Shown here: one piece after another, positions 10,615-21,054 of the stretch
How positions within the stretch are numbered: position 1 is the first letter of the stretch
How the letters are laid out: the number at the start of each line of letters is the position of its first letter
Source: Cycas panzhihuaensis
Taxonomy: Eukaryota > Cycadophyta
NCBI GenBank assembly: GCA_023213395.1
Contig: CM041465.1
Coordinates: forward strand, 183,899,741 to 183,963,740
Reading direction: 5' to 3'
DNA: 64,000 nt
The notes under the pieces: generated by a model
Told to the model about the DNA's origin: nothing
What the model saw: only the letters and a program-made list of their open reading frames with translations
The model's database searches: none
Made by a program: the position numbers and the translations under genes

Positions 10615-11282
10615 TTTACATTTCAGTTCGACAGCCATTATCACAAAGATAGAAATTTCACTAGAGTAATGATCTTTTCATAAATCCCATTGATTTTGTT
10701 TCTACTGGACATACATCGTACTGCATCATTTGTCTACTAAGGGATTTAGGACAATTTTACACATTGATTTGACTTTGATTTTGGGAATTCATTAAGCACC
10801 CCTACTGGATGTTCGACCTGTAGATGCATACACTATCCCTTCGACCACTTTTGCTCTATAGCGGACATCAATATAATTGCCATTCCTATTCTGTTACTTC
10901 AATCAGAATCTGATCCTGGGGTCTATTTAGCTTCCCAGTTGTTTTCCTACCAAAATCTGAATGTTTCCATGAGTATTTTTTGGCTACAGTGGCTAATTTT
11001 AACACCTGGAAATTTCAAAAGGATGTTTGCAAGTGTAACTTTATTCAAAATACTATTGGAACTACATTAAAAACGGAAATGAATGCACCCTTCAATTCAT
11101 GTTTAATGCAACCCATAATATAAATATAGCATTGGTTCCTCAAATTGCATCCCATGTCCTGTGACATATCTCATCAATAAATTTGAGTAATAAAATAATA
11201 CTCTCAATATGGAATGTCAGAATTTATGAATTATTTGACATGCAGCAAAACACATAAAATAAACTTCCAGTACACTTCTCAC
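10615..11282. other. No gene recognised; left part of BCE2 intron 2 as visible
   Basis: No coding region or transposon domain recognised. I searched by eye for the next BCE2 exon (the part after the KWFVQE splice site, expected to encode the rest of the lipoyl domain) on the minus strand and did not find it here. The first bases to the left of 11283 are a canonical donor (GTGAGA on the minus strand). Confidence 0.5.
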
Positions 11283-11435
11283 CTCTTGCACAAACCATTT
11301 GAGGAGCTCACATTCTGCAATACCTTCACCAGTTTGTGCCAGTGGAATTTCAACTATTCCTGCAGGGAGTTGTCCACCAATTCCTTGAGATTGACTTGAA
11401 AACAATTGCTTTTGAATTGCATATGAGCTCCCATA
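11283..11435 (-). CDS. BCE2: BCE2 exon 2: start of lipoyl domain of branched-chain 2-oxoacid dehydrogenase E2
   Basis: The 51 codons end in a stretch almost identical to plant dihydrolipoyl transacylase of the branched-chain 2-oxoacid dehydrogenase complex: IVEIPLAQTGEGIAECELLKWFVQE. In mitochondria this E2 core carries lipoate and transfers the acyl group from E1 to CoA during Leu, Ile and Val breakdown. The lipoyl lysine would be encoded by a later exon, not seen here. On the minus strand the exon is bounded by an acceptor (TTTGTTGCAG before TATGGG) and a donor (CAAGAG then GTGAGA), both phase 0. Joined to exon 1 it puts 80 residues before IVEIP, close to the Arabidopsis protein (about 75). 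There are no stops or frameshifts, in sharp contrast to the transposons around it. Confidence 0.88.
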
Positions 11436-13024
11436 CTGCAACAAACATAAGAAGAAAAATGATGAGCATTATCTCAAACTGAGCAATGGTGATAGTAATC
11501 AATACCTATTTAACCAAGCATCTTAGTTGTGCAGCCAGCTTTAGGAATTTAATATAAGAATCCATTGGCTCTACTTTCATATTCAAAAGTATTGAATATA
11601 CCATTGAAGATGCACTATTGCATAATGCCAACTACGCAGTATCCCTGTGATTAAACCCCAACAGATTGTAGACATAAGACTAGTCACCAGAGAACAAAAT
11701 ATTGGAACAGCATTAGAACTTGCTTGCAAGAATGTAGGATAAATATTAAACTGTAATGGCTCCAGAAAAAGATTGGCATTCAATGGTGTTGATTACATGT
11801 GTCATTATAATGCACTATTATATAATGCCAAGTATGCAGTAACTCTAATGTTAAAGACTGACAAACTTTTAGTCATAAGACAAGTAAACCGAAAACAGAA
11901 TACTGGAGCAGCACAAGAACTTGCTTGCAAGAATGAAAGGCAACAATAGGGGCCGTTGGATTGTAACATATTTAAAAGTAAGTCTTCTAATTCAACAAGC
12001 GAGCAACACAGACAAGAGATTGTGAAGAACAGACGCAACTGGCAAATGCAAAATCCAGGAACAGATGGAAATAATATACCTGACAAAGCATAGACTAAAA
12101 CTACACTAAAAGCAATGTGGTCCACATACCTTCTCGGCAATTTGCTAAATATATGGTATGCTGCTTTCCCGCTACTCCAAAAATAAGTGAAACGAAACAC
12201 AGGGAGTGGACCTTTCCAAACACCTATGGGATTTGCAGCAATGACTCAAAAGAGCTGAACATGCAGAATATCACAACGAAACAGACTCGAAAGTTTAGGA
12301 TACTAATGGAGTTGTGGAATCTCGTGCTTACACTGTCTCAGAGCTGGGAAAGCATAGAAACCTGAATATTCACCAGGGAAAGTTCATTATAGCTAAAGAT
12401 GGCTTTGGCGTTGTCCTCTAACAATGCGGATTACAGACAAACAAATATTTGAAGAGAGATTCGTTTATCAGCACAGATATCAAGTTTCAGACAAATGCTG
12501 GGGCAGAGGCTTAGAGACTATGAAATTTAAAAGGATATAATGAAACAAGTCATCTGTGTAGGCACTTGGCAAATGTAGTTTCAAATGGAAGGCACAAGCA
12601 ATTTAGTCTGTATTAACCAGATACTTGCCCGGGCTTGGGACCTCTACCATGGTTGCCATTATTGACCACAAACGCAGATTCCCTTACCACTGTGAATTCT
12701 GACATTAAAAAAATTAGGGTAAATATATGAAGCAAGACAATACATCAGAAGGAGTGCCCGTTCGGACAGGTTATTATGTTAAAATGAATTTTAGCATGCC
12801 ATCTCAACTATGTTCAAACAGACAGTTCTTAAGGTTTCTATTACAATAGCATTGCAAAACTTTTATTATACCGTGCAAAACTCAACTTAATGACGGTTTC
12901 CGCTGCTGCAAGCCTAATCATTAAATTGCTGAATTGAATTCATATCAGACTCCTATTACGGGTTAAAGATGAGCAAATCAGAAATACACTCCATATAACA
13001 TTGGAAAACATACAAGTAACTGAC
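11436..13024 (-). other. BCE2 intron 1 (1589 bp)
   Basis: Inferred from the phase-0 donor GTCAGT after exon 1 and the acceptor TTGCAG before exon 2. It contains an imperfect 200-bp direct duplication (11610-11972) and no recognised gene. I looked for an extra exon near 12120-12230, where a minus-strand frame with splice-like ends exists, but its phase does not fit. Confidence 0.75.
11605..11972. repeat. Two-copy 200-bp direct repeat in BCE2 intron 1
   Basis: Copy 1 (about 11605-11765) and copy 2 (about 11805-11972) share phrases at exactly 200 bp spacing. ATGCACTATTG at 11610 matches ATGCACTATTA at 11810, and GAACTTGCTTGCAAGAATG recurs in both. The copies have diverged substantially, so the duplication is old. 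Confidence 0.8.
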
Positions 13025-13186
13025 CCTCTCAGATACAGAACGTGATGTTGCTGTAAGGGGGGAATTCAAAAATTGCGATGGCTTCCAACAATTGCTATTT
13101 GATGCTGACGTCGGCGAGGCTTTTGCTGCGCCCGGGCGAAATGAGGAAGGACGTAATAGCTTCGATTGCAGAATGCGTCTTAGCAT
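13025..13186 (-). CDS. BCE2: BCE2 exon 1: mitochondrial targeting presequence
   Basis: Fifty-four codons from an ATG at 13186 to a donor at 13025 (GAGAGG then GTCAGT, minus strand). The peptide starts MLRRILQSKLLRPSSFRPG and is rich in Arg, Ser, Ala and Pro with no acidic residue until near the end (SVSER). This is a typical plant mitochondrial presequence, expected for an E2 subunit that works in the matrix. The start is chosen because it is the first ATG of the frame with A at position -3. Joined in phase 0 to exon 2, it gives a continuous 105-residue N-terminus of the expected length. The presequence alone is not diagnostic; the assignment rests on phase, spacing and strand relative to exon 2. 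Confidence 0.78.
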
Positions 13187-13450
13187 CTTCGCAACAATGA
13201 TGAAGGCTAATTAGTGATCAAATTTTCCGTAAAAACCTTGTAGACGGATGAATTTAGCCTGTGGACTTGCGACAGTAAAATTCTCCGCTCCGCCCCTGGT
13301 TTCGTTAAGGATCCCTACGGACAACCTGCGTGTTTTAGAGCTCTGTCAGAAGACAATCTGGCCTGGACTGAAATTTATTTATTATTATTTTACTTACACA
13401 CCGATACATTTATATATATATTCATCGTTTCGGAGGGTGGCATAGGGTTG
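13187..13450 (-). promoter_or_regulatory. Putative BCE2 promoter and 5' UTR
   Basis: Directly upstream of the exon 1 ATG on the minus strand. A TATA-like run (minus strand TATATATATAAATG) lies at about 13404-13420, some 220 bp before the ATG, which would place transcription start near 13375-13390. This is position-based inference; such TA runs are common in AT-rich DNA. Confidence 0.35.
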
Positions 13451-16400
13451 GAAGAGTGAGTAGCCAGTTAAATACGTCACTGGCCCGGCGGTGGTATTGG
13501 GTTGTGTGCCCCGCGTAATTTCGTGGGTAGACGTAACAAGTTTCGGCGTGGCATCTCTACCGTCTGCATTTTTCCTTTTATCGCATCTCCCAGGATTTTC
13601 GGAATTATGACGATATTGAACGCAAATGTCCGTCTTTCCTTCTTTTATTTTATTGACACGTAATTCCACATATAATGTTCGAGGGTGTTGTAATACGACA
13701 GCATTAAACGCCCTTTCATACGAGTGGACTACAATAATAGGAAATTATTTTTACTACCCATATGAACCATCGTTAATGATATTGCTCAATTTAAAGCTAA
13801 ATGTTACTCAAAATCTTACGAAAAGAATTATATGAATTTTTATGACAAATAGTTTTTGTGTTAATATAAAAATAAAGTAAGAAGTAGTATATTATAAACG
13901 TTGTAAATATCTAGTATATTAAATAATGGCAAGTAGGAATGGGAGGTCAAAACACAACCCACCAACTAATCTAAGGAAAAAGACTAAGCAAGAAGAGACA
14001 ATCTCAAACTCTTGCTTGAGGTCACGTGTGCATTCCGTGGATGCATGTTACAGAGACAAAAAAATATACTTTATCTAAGGGCAAAAAAAATGTATGCACA
14101 TGCTCGAAAAATAAGGGAGTAAGTGCCTAAGAACAGTAACTAAATATTAAACTTAGTACACAAAGATACAAGCAAGCAAATGAGGAGGCAACAATGCATA
14201 AATGATAAAGAAGATAAAGTTGTTTAATCTACTATAACGAAAGAAATAAAATCAATTTAAACTAATAGCAGATGTCTTCAGAAGGACCAAAAAACACCCA
14301 ATAAAAGATTTTAAAATCTAAAAGGTTTATTAGGATACATGTGGCCCAACCATCGACATAATCTACATGCTTGCCTATTCCTATATAACTATCCCTCCCA
14401 AGGGACTAACATATCCTAACCCAACTTCACTAAATGACCTTTAAATGGTAAACTCAAAGTAGAAATAAAGGGAAATTATTGACTTGAGTGAGAGGCCTAA
14501 AAAAGTCAAGACCATAGAATGTATCCGCTCATGAATAAAACAGTGAAAAATCGTTAATAATCGTAACCCATCCCACATAAATATGAAGTGGTCTAACAAT
14601 GCTATCAACAAGTTGAATGAGGTTTACTCGACTCTCTAGACGATACATCTGAATGCATAGTAGGAATAGTTGGCCTTTACTGGACCATTCAAAACACAGA
14701 TTAGAAAACTTAATTCTCCTAAGGCATGACACTATTCCTCACGTCTGGTAATGAAATCCAAGTAGAAAGAAAATAGTCTCTGTATTAGTGAGAGAATACC
14801 CTACCTTCAAGAGTTTATGGGAGCACATAACAATCTATCACAATACATCAATATGTAATTTATATTGAATGAAAATAACATAGAAGTTTATCCTAAAATA
14901 AAGTCTTTAACCATATAGACTTGAAGACCCACAAGTGCATAGCCCTTTGTTCCACTCAACCTACCTATAAGAGCACACATAAGTAGCAATGTAATATAGA
15001 TGTAAAATGAAGGTTCCTTTCTGTTTTTTTTTTTATTATTATGCTAAAAATGCAAGAGAATTTAGAGAAAGTAAGTGCATATGCATGCAAACAATCAAAC
15101 TAACTCTTTCTCTTTTAAAAGCAAATAAGCCAAAAAAAAAAAAAATCTTTTTAATCTTTTTTTTTTTTTTTAATAAAATTAGGTAAAATGAGGGGAAATG
15201 AGAATACTTATTAGCACTTTTAATCTCAAAGGTAGTTTACTTCTCTTTCACTACTTTTTGTTTAGTCTACCATACTTTTAAAATCGTCTAATAGGACAAG
15301 ATGATAAAGAAGTGGAGTATATACAATATACAGCAAATCTAAGCAAAATTTAACAGCATTTTTGCTTGTCAAATTGCCATATAATAAATTTAAGTTTGAT
15401 TAGAATTTAAACTATTGTAGAAAATAGATTTTAAAGCATTCTAGTTTCATATATTTTGGGAGATCCAACAAAATTTTAACAATGCTTCTATTATCTTACA
15501 GGCATGTATCATTTTTTGGACAAGATAAATATAGACAAAAAAAACTCTAAGTCATTTTTTAGAGTGATCACCTACAATAAGACAAGTTTGAAGATGTCTC
15601 CACCACCTATCAGGATTGGTTCTCTAATAACATGCAATTATATCAAAAAATCTATGAAAAAGCAAGCTAAAATATAAATTTTAACTTTTGTAAATTTATT
15701 GAAACATAAGTCTAATAACATTGCAAGTCTCAAAGATGGTAGGTTTACTACCACATCTAAGTCTAATAGAAGTTATTTAGTTTTCAAAACCCCTTTTAAA
15801 CACTTCCAAATAAATGGAAATGCAACAAACAAGGTTAATGGTGGAGAAACCAAATTATAGGAATGTTGATCAAATAAAAAGGTTGAAAACCAAAAAAATT
15901 GAGATTGAAAATGGATAAGTAAAATAGTGTGGGATGATCCCAAACTTCAAAATGGTTGTAGTGGCTCTTGGCTTTAAGCTTCCAATGAGAAAACTCCTCC
16001 CAATGCTGAATGATTCTCCCTCCAATGCTCAACTTCAAAATTCAATAAGCAACATTAAAGTCTGTACAATTATGAACATAATCTAGTAGTATTTAGACAA
16101 CATAATGTTACTACAATTGGCCTCCCTCCACTTCATAAAATGGAGGGCTATTTATAAGTGAGAGATGATGTGGTTTTCTAGTCTATGGTTTTCATGAAAA
16201 CCATGGGCCAAAACTATGGGCTCTTATCCCTTGGATTAGACTTGCCTTTAATGACTAATCATTGAAGAGGTCTTTGTTTTGGAAAAAAATGGAGAATTAC
16301 CTTTCAAATTGATTTTTTAAAATTTTCTAATTCATGTAAAAAAAAGTGAAATTCACAATAAAACATGTGATTTTAATTTTTTGCAAGATGATAATCCTAC

Positions 16401-18190
16401 CATAATTAATTTTCCAGTATTGTGAAGAATTTAACAGTACTACAATGAATCCCACAGCCACACACAATACAAACTTTATCTTGAGACAGATAAATTTTTT
16501 TACGGAATGATAGAATTCATTGCAAGACAAATTATTTTTTTTCAAGATGACAGAGAATAAACCAAAATACAAAAATTGAAGGATGAAAACACCCAAAAAA
16601 ATAAGTAGAGTAACAAAAGTGATCAATCACATGAAAACAAATTCCTAGAAGTGTTCGACACAATTCCTTTATGCTATTAACCAAAGTTTAAATCACTATC
16701 AACTAAACACGTGCTCAATAACAAAGCAACATATAAGCATTAGTAAACATGTTTATCAAAGCTTGAAATTAAATTGAAATTAAACACAAACATGCGCCTT
16801 GAGCTTACCTATGCTAAGACGGATACAACTTTATGAAATTATGGGAAATATATATTACACTTTGGAGGATGTTATACCTCTTATCAATAAGTAAACCCAA
16901 ACCACATATACTTTTTTCTCCTAAGCATACCTTTATTTATAATCTTTATTTTGGATTTTCATTATCTGTAATCACTATCATATTAAATTAAAGCCAATTA
17001 TTCTTCATTATAGTATTATTTTTTGTTGTTATTGTTGAGTGTTGAGGTACATGTATTATGCAAGAATGGCAACTAATTTGATAAAGATATTGTATCTATT
17101 ACTAGGATAATATTTTAAAATGGTTGCTTCTATATTGAAATCCCAAACACGAACATGGAGAAGTACAAGCCTATTATTAACTATAGGACTTCCTTTAATC
17201 TTATCTATTAAGAAATGCAATAAGTTCATTAACATTAATAATGATACCAAGTGATCATCTTTGTAATTCTAGAAGATAGATAAAAGTATTAATGCTTTAT
17301 ATTACTATGCCAACCCTTTAGTTTTCACACATTCAATTCTAACTTATAATACATCCTTTTATCCATTCTAATCATTAAGCCTAAATTATTAAGTCATGTA
17401 TTATTTTTCACATTTATTAGTAAACTTATGATCATTATGCAAATACTAAACCCATTATTAAAATTGATGGGATCGATAAATTATGTTCATGGTTCATTCA
17501 ACATTATTTCCTTAATTTTGAGGTCCATGCCTAAAATGTTTAAGCATTCGATATATGTTTCACTCTCACACATTAAATATACATTTGTTACTTGCCATTT
17601 GCCTAATGATACATTTGATTACACATATATGCTTAATGTTTGCCTTATGTTGTAGTTGATTGAGCATTTACTTAGGTTGCTTATGCATATCACATTTATC
17701 CCACCTATTGATGATGGAAAAGGGATATATTCTCTATAACACCCTTCTATTATAGAAGTATAACTTTATAAGCAAAGTCAAATGATAGATGTTATTTTTC
17801 TTATTTGTTTACCTTTTTTTTTTTTATTCTTTCTCATCTACATGTTATATTTTTTTATTGTTTTACTTTAATTATGAACACAGTTGCCTCTCTTAATTAA
17901 TCCATTATGTAAATCTCCTTGAGTAGATAGGAGTCAAGTGGTCTAGCTCAAAAATAGATATTGTATTAGGAAGTTATGCTTATTTTACATTTCCATCTTC
18001 TCCCATTTGCCTAATTTCATGATTCTTGAAGTTGACTTCATAATTAAGCCCTAAAAGTACCATACTTTTCCCAAAAACTAACTTCACATTAATTAAGAGG
18101 TTTATCCTTTAAATTCATACTGTAAACACTCCTCGTGTAAGTTTATTTTATTCTAAGAGCAATTATTGCACTTGTTAGTTTACACTCAAA
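13451..18190. other. No gene recognised; AT-rich intergenic DNA
   Basis: No coding region or transposon domain could be supported on either strand. Short homopolymer runs of A and T occur at about 15025-15035 and 15130-15172. A 20-bp perfect palindrome lies at 16185-16204. A TATA-like GGCTATTTATAAGTG near 16146-16160 and the surrounding sequence could be an old LTR, but no partner copy was found. Confidence 0.5.
16185..16204. repeat. 20-bp perfect palindrome
   Basis: ATGGTTTTCA followed directly by its reverse complement TGAAAACCAT, with no spacer. The symmetry stops at the next base on each side. Function unknown; it may be chance in AT-rich sequence. Confidence 0.7.
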
Positions 18191-18191
18191 T

Positions 18192-18201
18192 AAGGCTCCT
18201 T
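18192..18201. repeat. Target-site duplication, left copy, of LINE a
   Basis: AAGGCTCCTT here recurs at 18741-18750 directly after the poly(A) tail of LINE a. This duplication is the signature of target-primed insertion. Confidence 0.85.
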
Positions 18202-18202
18202 C

Positions 18203-18519
18203 CCCAATTTGGGCTTTTGCGGATTATTATGAATGCCAGACAAACCATTATGCGGAAATGCATGCTATGCTGAAAGCTCTAGACCTAGCAGTTGAAGGAA
18301 ATACTCAGAGTTTGGTATTAGAGGGGGATTCAGAGGTGGTACTAAATACGCTGAGAGGAGTGGCCTGTCCAGATTGGAAATTCCAGACCCTTTTCAATGA
18401 TGCCAAAGAGCTCATTAAAGGAATGGCTGAAGTCCGTATAAGGCATACTTTGAGAGAAGGTAACAAGCCAGTTGAGTTTTTGGCAAACTGGGGAGCAAGG
18501 TACAGGAAAGGTCAGGTGT
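18203..18519 (+). pseudogene. LINE a ORF2 C-terminal RNase H fragment
   Basis: Encodes the C-terminal two thirds of the archaeal-type RNase H found in many plant L1 elements. The Glu of YAEMHAML and the Asp of LEGDSEVV are kept; the first catalytic Asp (NFDG in relatives) was never inserted. A TAG stop at 18518 replaces the Trp that follows KGQV in LINE d. It is not translatable as an independent gene, since it has no promoter or start of its own. Confidence 0.85.
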
Positions 18520-18621
18520 AGAAGAGTGATTTCCCTAGGGATCTCATGGTTCTGGTAGAGAAGGATATGATCTGCAACAGTTAGCCGAGGGCCTTGTCCC
18601 AGCGTTTAGCTCTCTGGCCTA

Positions 18622-18642
18622 GACCGTGGGGCTATCACGGTC
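18622..18642 (+). other. Conserved 3' UTR hairpin of LINE a
   Basis: Seven-base stem GACCGTG (18622-18628), loop GGGCTAT, and stem CACGGTC (18636-18642). The same structure occurs in LINEs b, c and d at a similar distance (81-88 nt) before the poly(A). Confidence 0.8.
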
Positions 18643-18740
18643 ATACTTCTTTTGGTAGCACAAAACTCTCCTGATGTAATAGGTTGTGGGATCCTACTCA
18701 AACCCACTTAAATTCATTTTATCTTATCAAAAAAAAAAAA

Positions 18741-18750
18741 AAGGCTCCTT
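18741..18750. repeat. Target-site duplication, right copy, of LINE a
   Basis: AAGGCTCCTT immediately after the poly(A), identical to 18192-18201. Confidence 0.85.
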
Positions 18751-19911
18751 GCTCTATTCCTTACTTGATTTTGTTCAAGTAAGGCATACAGTAATATGAT
18801 TTTTGATCTCTTTTCACTATTGGATTAAGGATTGACATATGCCCATCGTTGTAACTGTGATTTCAGAATTATTTTTATTAATTTGTCACTTTTTTACCAT
18901 ATCACATGCACTTGCGCTATATCACATTTCTCTATTATTATTTTTTTTATCATACTACATGTGCTTTTTATTGTTCGATGGTATTAAACATTCTCATACT
19001 ACTCACTCTCTCTAACACATGTACAATATCATTGTATTCTATTATATGGTATTACAACTTTCTTTGTAATATCTATAGTATTACTATAAGTTAATTCAAT
19101 TATTCCATAATATTACACTTCTTGTGTCATAATTCTTCTTGTAATTTCTATAGTATTACCACAATTATTTAGTATATTTCTTATTGTAAGACTTGTTTTA
19201 ATGATATATATTAATTAGTTTTTTTTATTGTTTTCACTCTCAAACATAATTTGATTTTATTTTCTCTCCCTCAAAATTAATTGCTTTGATTATTTTATCT
19301 CACACTCGTTGTTGTTTATTCCTCTCACCTCTTATTTTCTAAGTTATTTCATCTCTTTGAGGTGATTATCAAGCATACTCACATAGCCTTATCTCAATCT
19401 TAAGATAAGCCCCCATATACCCTTTATTTTTTTTCCCTTAATGAATAATATATGTTTTGTAGTTCTATTTAGTGTTGTTTTAGAAGTTAAAACAAGATTT
19501 GATAAGGAAGGAATGCTTGCACACACTCATTTATTATAAAGTGAAGATACCTCACATGTAATAAATTAGGTAAAAGCTTTTATATCTTGTTTAATTTATT
19601 TTACATCTTTTATTTAATTGATTTAATAAAGGAAATAATAATAAGGAATATATTAGTTTATTTTAGAAGAATATACACAATAAATCAATCTAATTAAAGA
19701 ACTTAGAAACTCTCATAAAGAAACCTTGTTGTTCTTTACAAATACTCTCACCTTACTATATTTTTATATAATAGGTGACTATATACGCACATAAATATTA
19801 TTTTATCACTCATAGAAATAGTGTTACTTATAAGAGTAAGTTTTATTCCTTTCTTGTAGGCTATATCTTGGCTTTAGGCATTTCCTTAGATTAAAAGAAT
19901 AAGGTCCCCTT
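18751..19911. other. No gene recognised; AT-rich DNA
   Basis: No supported coding region, repeat array or transposon domain on either strand. Confidence 0.5.
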
Positions 19912-20268
19912 TGTTGGGGTAATGCCTTATTTAGAAGTATGTGTAACCACCTTAGGCCCCTCAATGGCACCTTGAGCCTCCGAAAGTCACTTTGAGCCAT
20001 CTAATGCCACTAAACAACTGCCTAAAGCTGACATGGAGCCACCACAGGTATGTTATTTTATTTATGTATTTAATATTTTAATATTTATTTAAAATTTTCA
20101 ACTAAAGTCAGGTTAAGGCACTTGTTGCCTTCCCAAAATTCTATTTATAGGTGGGGAATACCTCCTTAGTGTTTTTCAACATTGCCACTCAATATTTAAA
20201 ATTATTTTTCACTTTAAGAAGATATTACGATACTTATAATCCTCTCGCTTTGCTCCTCGATGCCAACA
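19912..20268 (+). repeat. Copia 3 5' LTR (357 bp)
   Basis: Begins TGTTGGGGTAATGCC and ends GATGCCAACA, so the ends form an inverted TGTTGG...CCAACA pair. Two bases later a primer-site-like TGGTATCAAAGACTA follows. The partner LTR is not in the window, so the assignment rests on the ends and the primer site. The element's gag remnant appears at 23250-24002. Confidence 0.6.
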
Positions 20269-20270
20269 TA

Positions 20271-20285
20271 TGGTATCAAAGACTA
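20271..20285 (+). promoter_or_regulatory. Putative primer binding site of copia 3
   Basis: TGGTATCAAAGACTA resembles the initiator-Met primer site TGGTATCAGAGCCA with a few changes. It lies two bases after the LTR end, the spacing also seen at 24637-24638. Confidence 0.55.
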
Positions 20286-20960
20286 GTTCGATTGGTACTC
20301 GTGAGATTTACAACAGTATTCTTAGTATGTCTATGACATTTTGATTTATTAAACATTAATATTATAAAACTATTGATTATAATATAAATTTCATTTGTAT
20401 TCGTATTTCATTTGTGAAGTGGTTATATACTTGATTTTCATCTCATTGCTACAGCTTGTACATTGATCAGAACTGTATCATATGACCATTCATTCTTATC
20501 GTGATTGAGTCCTCTATTTAATAGTGAAGACCATTTGAAATTTCATCTCTCTTACTGAGAGATATTCCTCTCTACATCTCAGCCAGTGCATTGTGGACCG
20601 CTCCACTCCACTTCTTCATTCTTAGCCTATGAGCAATTGTTTAGCACGAAACTTAACGAGTGCCTTGCCATCGATGATATCCATCTACCCTTGAAGTCTT
20701 GTTTTAATCTATTCTCTTTGTGGAGAGATTAAGCTCTTTGAGTCTTCGCAGCCTCTCCCACTGAAATATGTCTTTGTTTACCCATCATTTATCATTTTTT
20801 TCCAGTTTTGAGACCTTTTCTCTATCGATCCTCCTCTAGATCTATATCACCCCCCTCTCTGGATCAATTTTAGGTAGATCCCAATGTGTTTTGATCAACT
20901 TTTGATCACCTATGCATCATCATTTGTCCATTCCTTATTCATGCCTTTTTTTCATTTTTA

Positions 20961-21054
<94 letters not shown>

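Larger units (their letters stand above)
18202..18740 (+). mobile_element. LINE a: 5'-truncated plant L1 insertion (RNase H end, 3' UTR, poly(A))
   Basis: A 539-bp insertion containing only the last part of a LINE. It starts within RNase H (PIWAFADYYE), runs through a 3' untranslated region with the conserved hairpin at 18622-18642, and ends in about 13 A residues. A 10-bp target duplication flanks it. It is closely related to LINEs b and d, sharing RHTLREGNKP and the SDFPRDLMVLVEKDMICNS tail. Truncation at the 5' end is normal for L1-type insertions because reverse transcription starts at the 3' end. Confidence 0.92.

Noticed and set aside
11805-12200. 131-codon minus-strand frame in intron 1
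   Set aside because: It spans the second copy of the 200-bp duplication and has no family resemblance; likely fortuitous.
12117-12365. Possible extra BCE2 exon or plus-strand gene
   Set aside because: The minus-strand frame with splice-like ends has the wrong phase for joining exon 1 (phase 0) to exon 2 (phase 0); direct joining already gives the expected protein length.
13394-13669. 91-codon minus-strand frame upstream of BCE2
   Set aside because: It overlaps the likely promoter, has no recognisable motif and no splice link to exon 1.
16327-16626. 99-codon minus-strand frame
   Set aside because: Phe/Ile/Leu-rich translation of AT-rich DNA with no motif; expected by chance.
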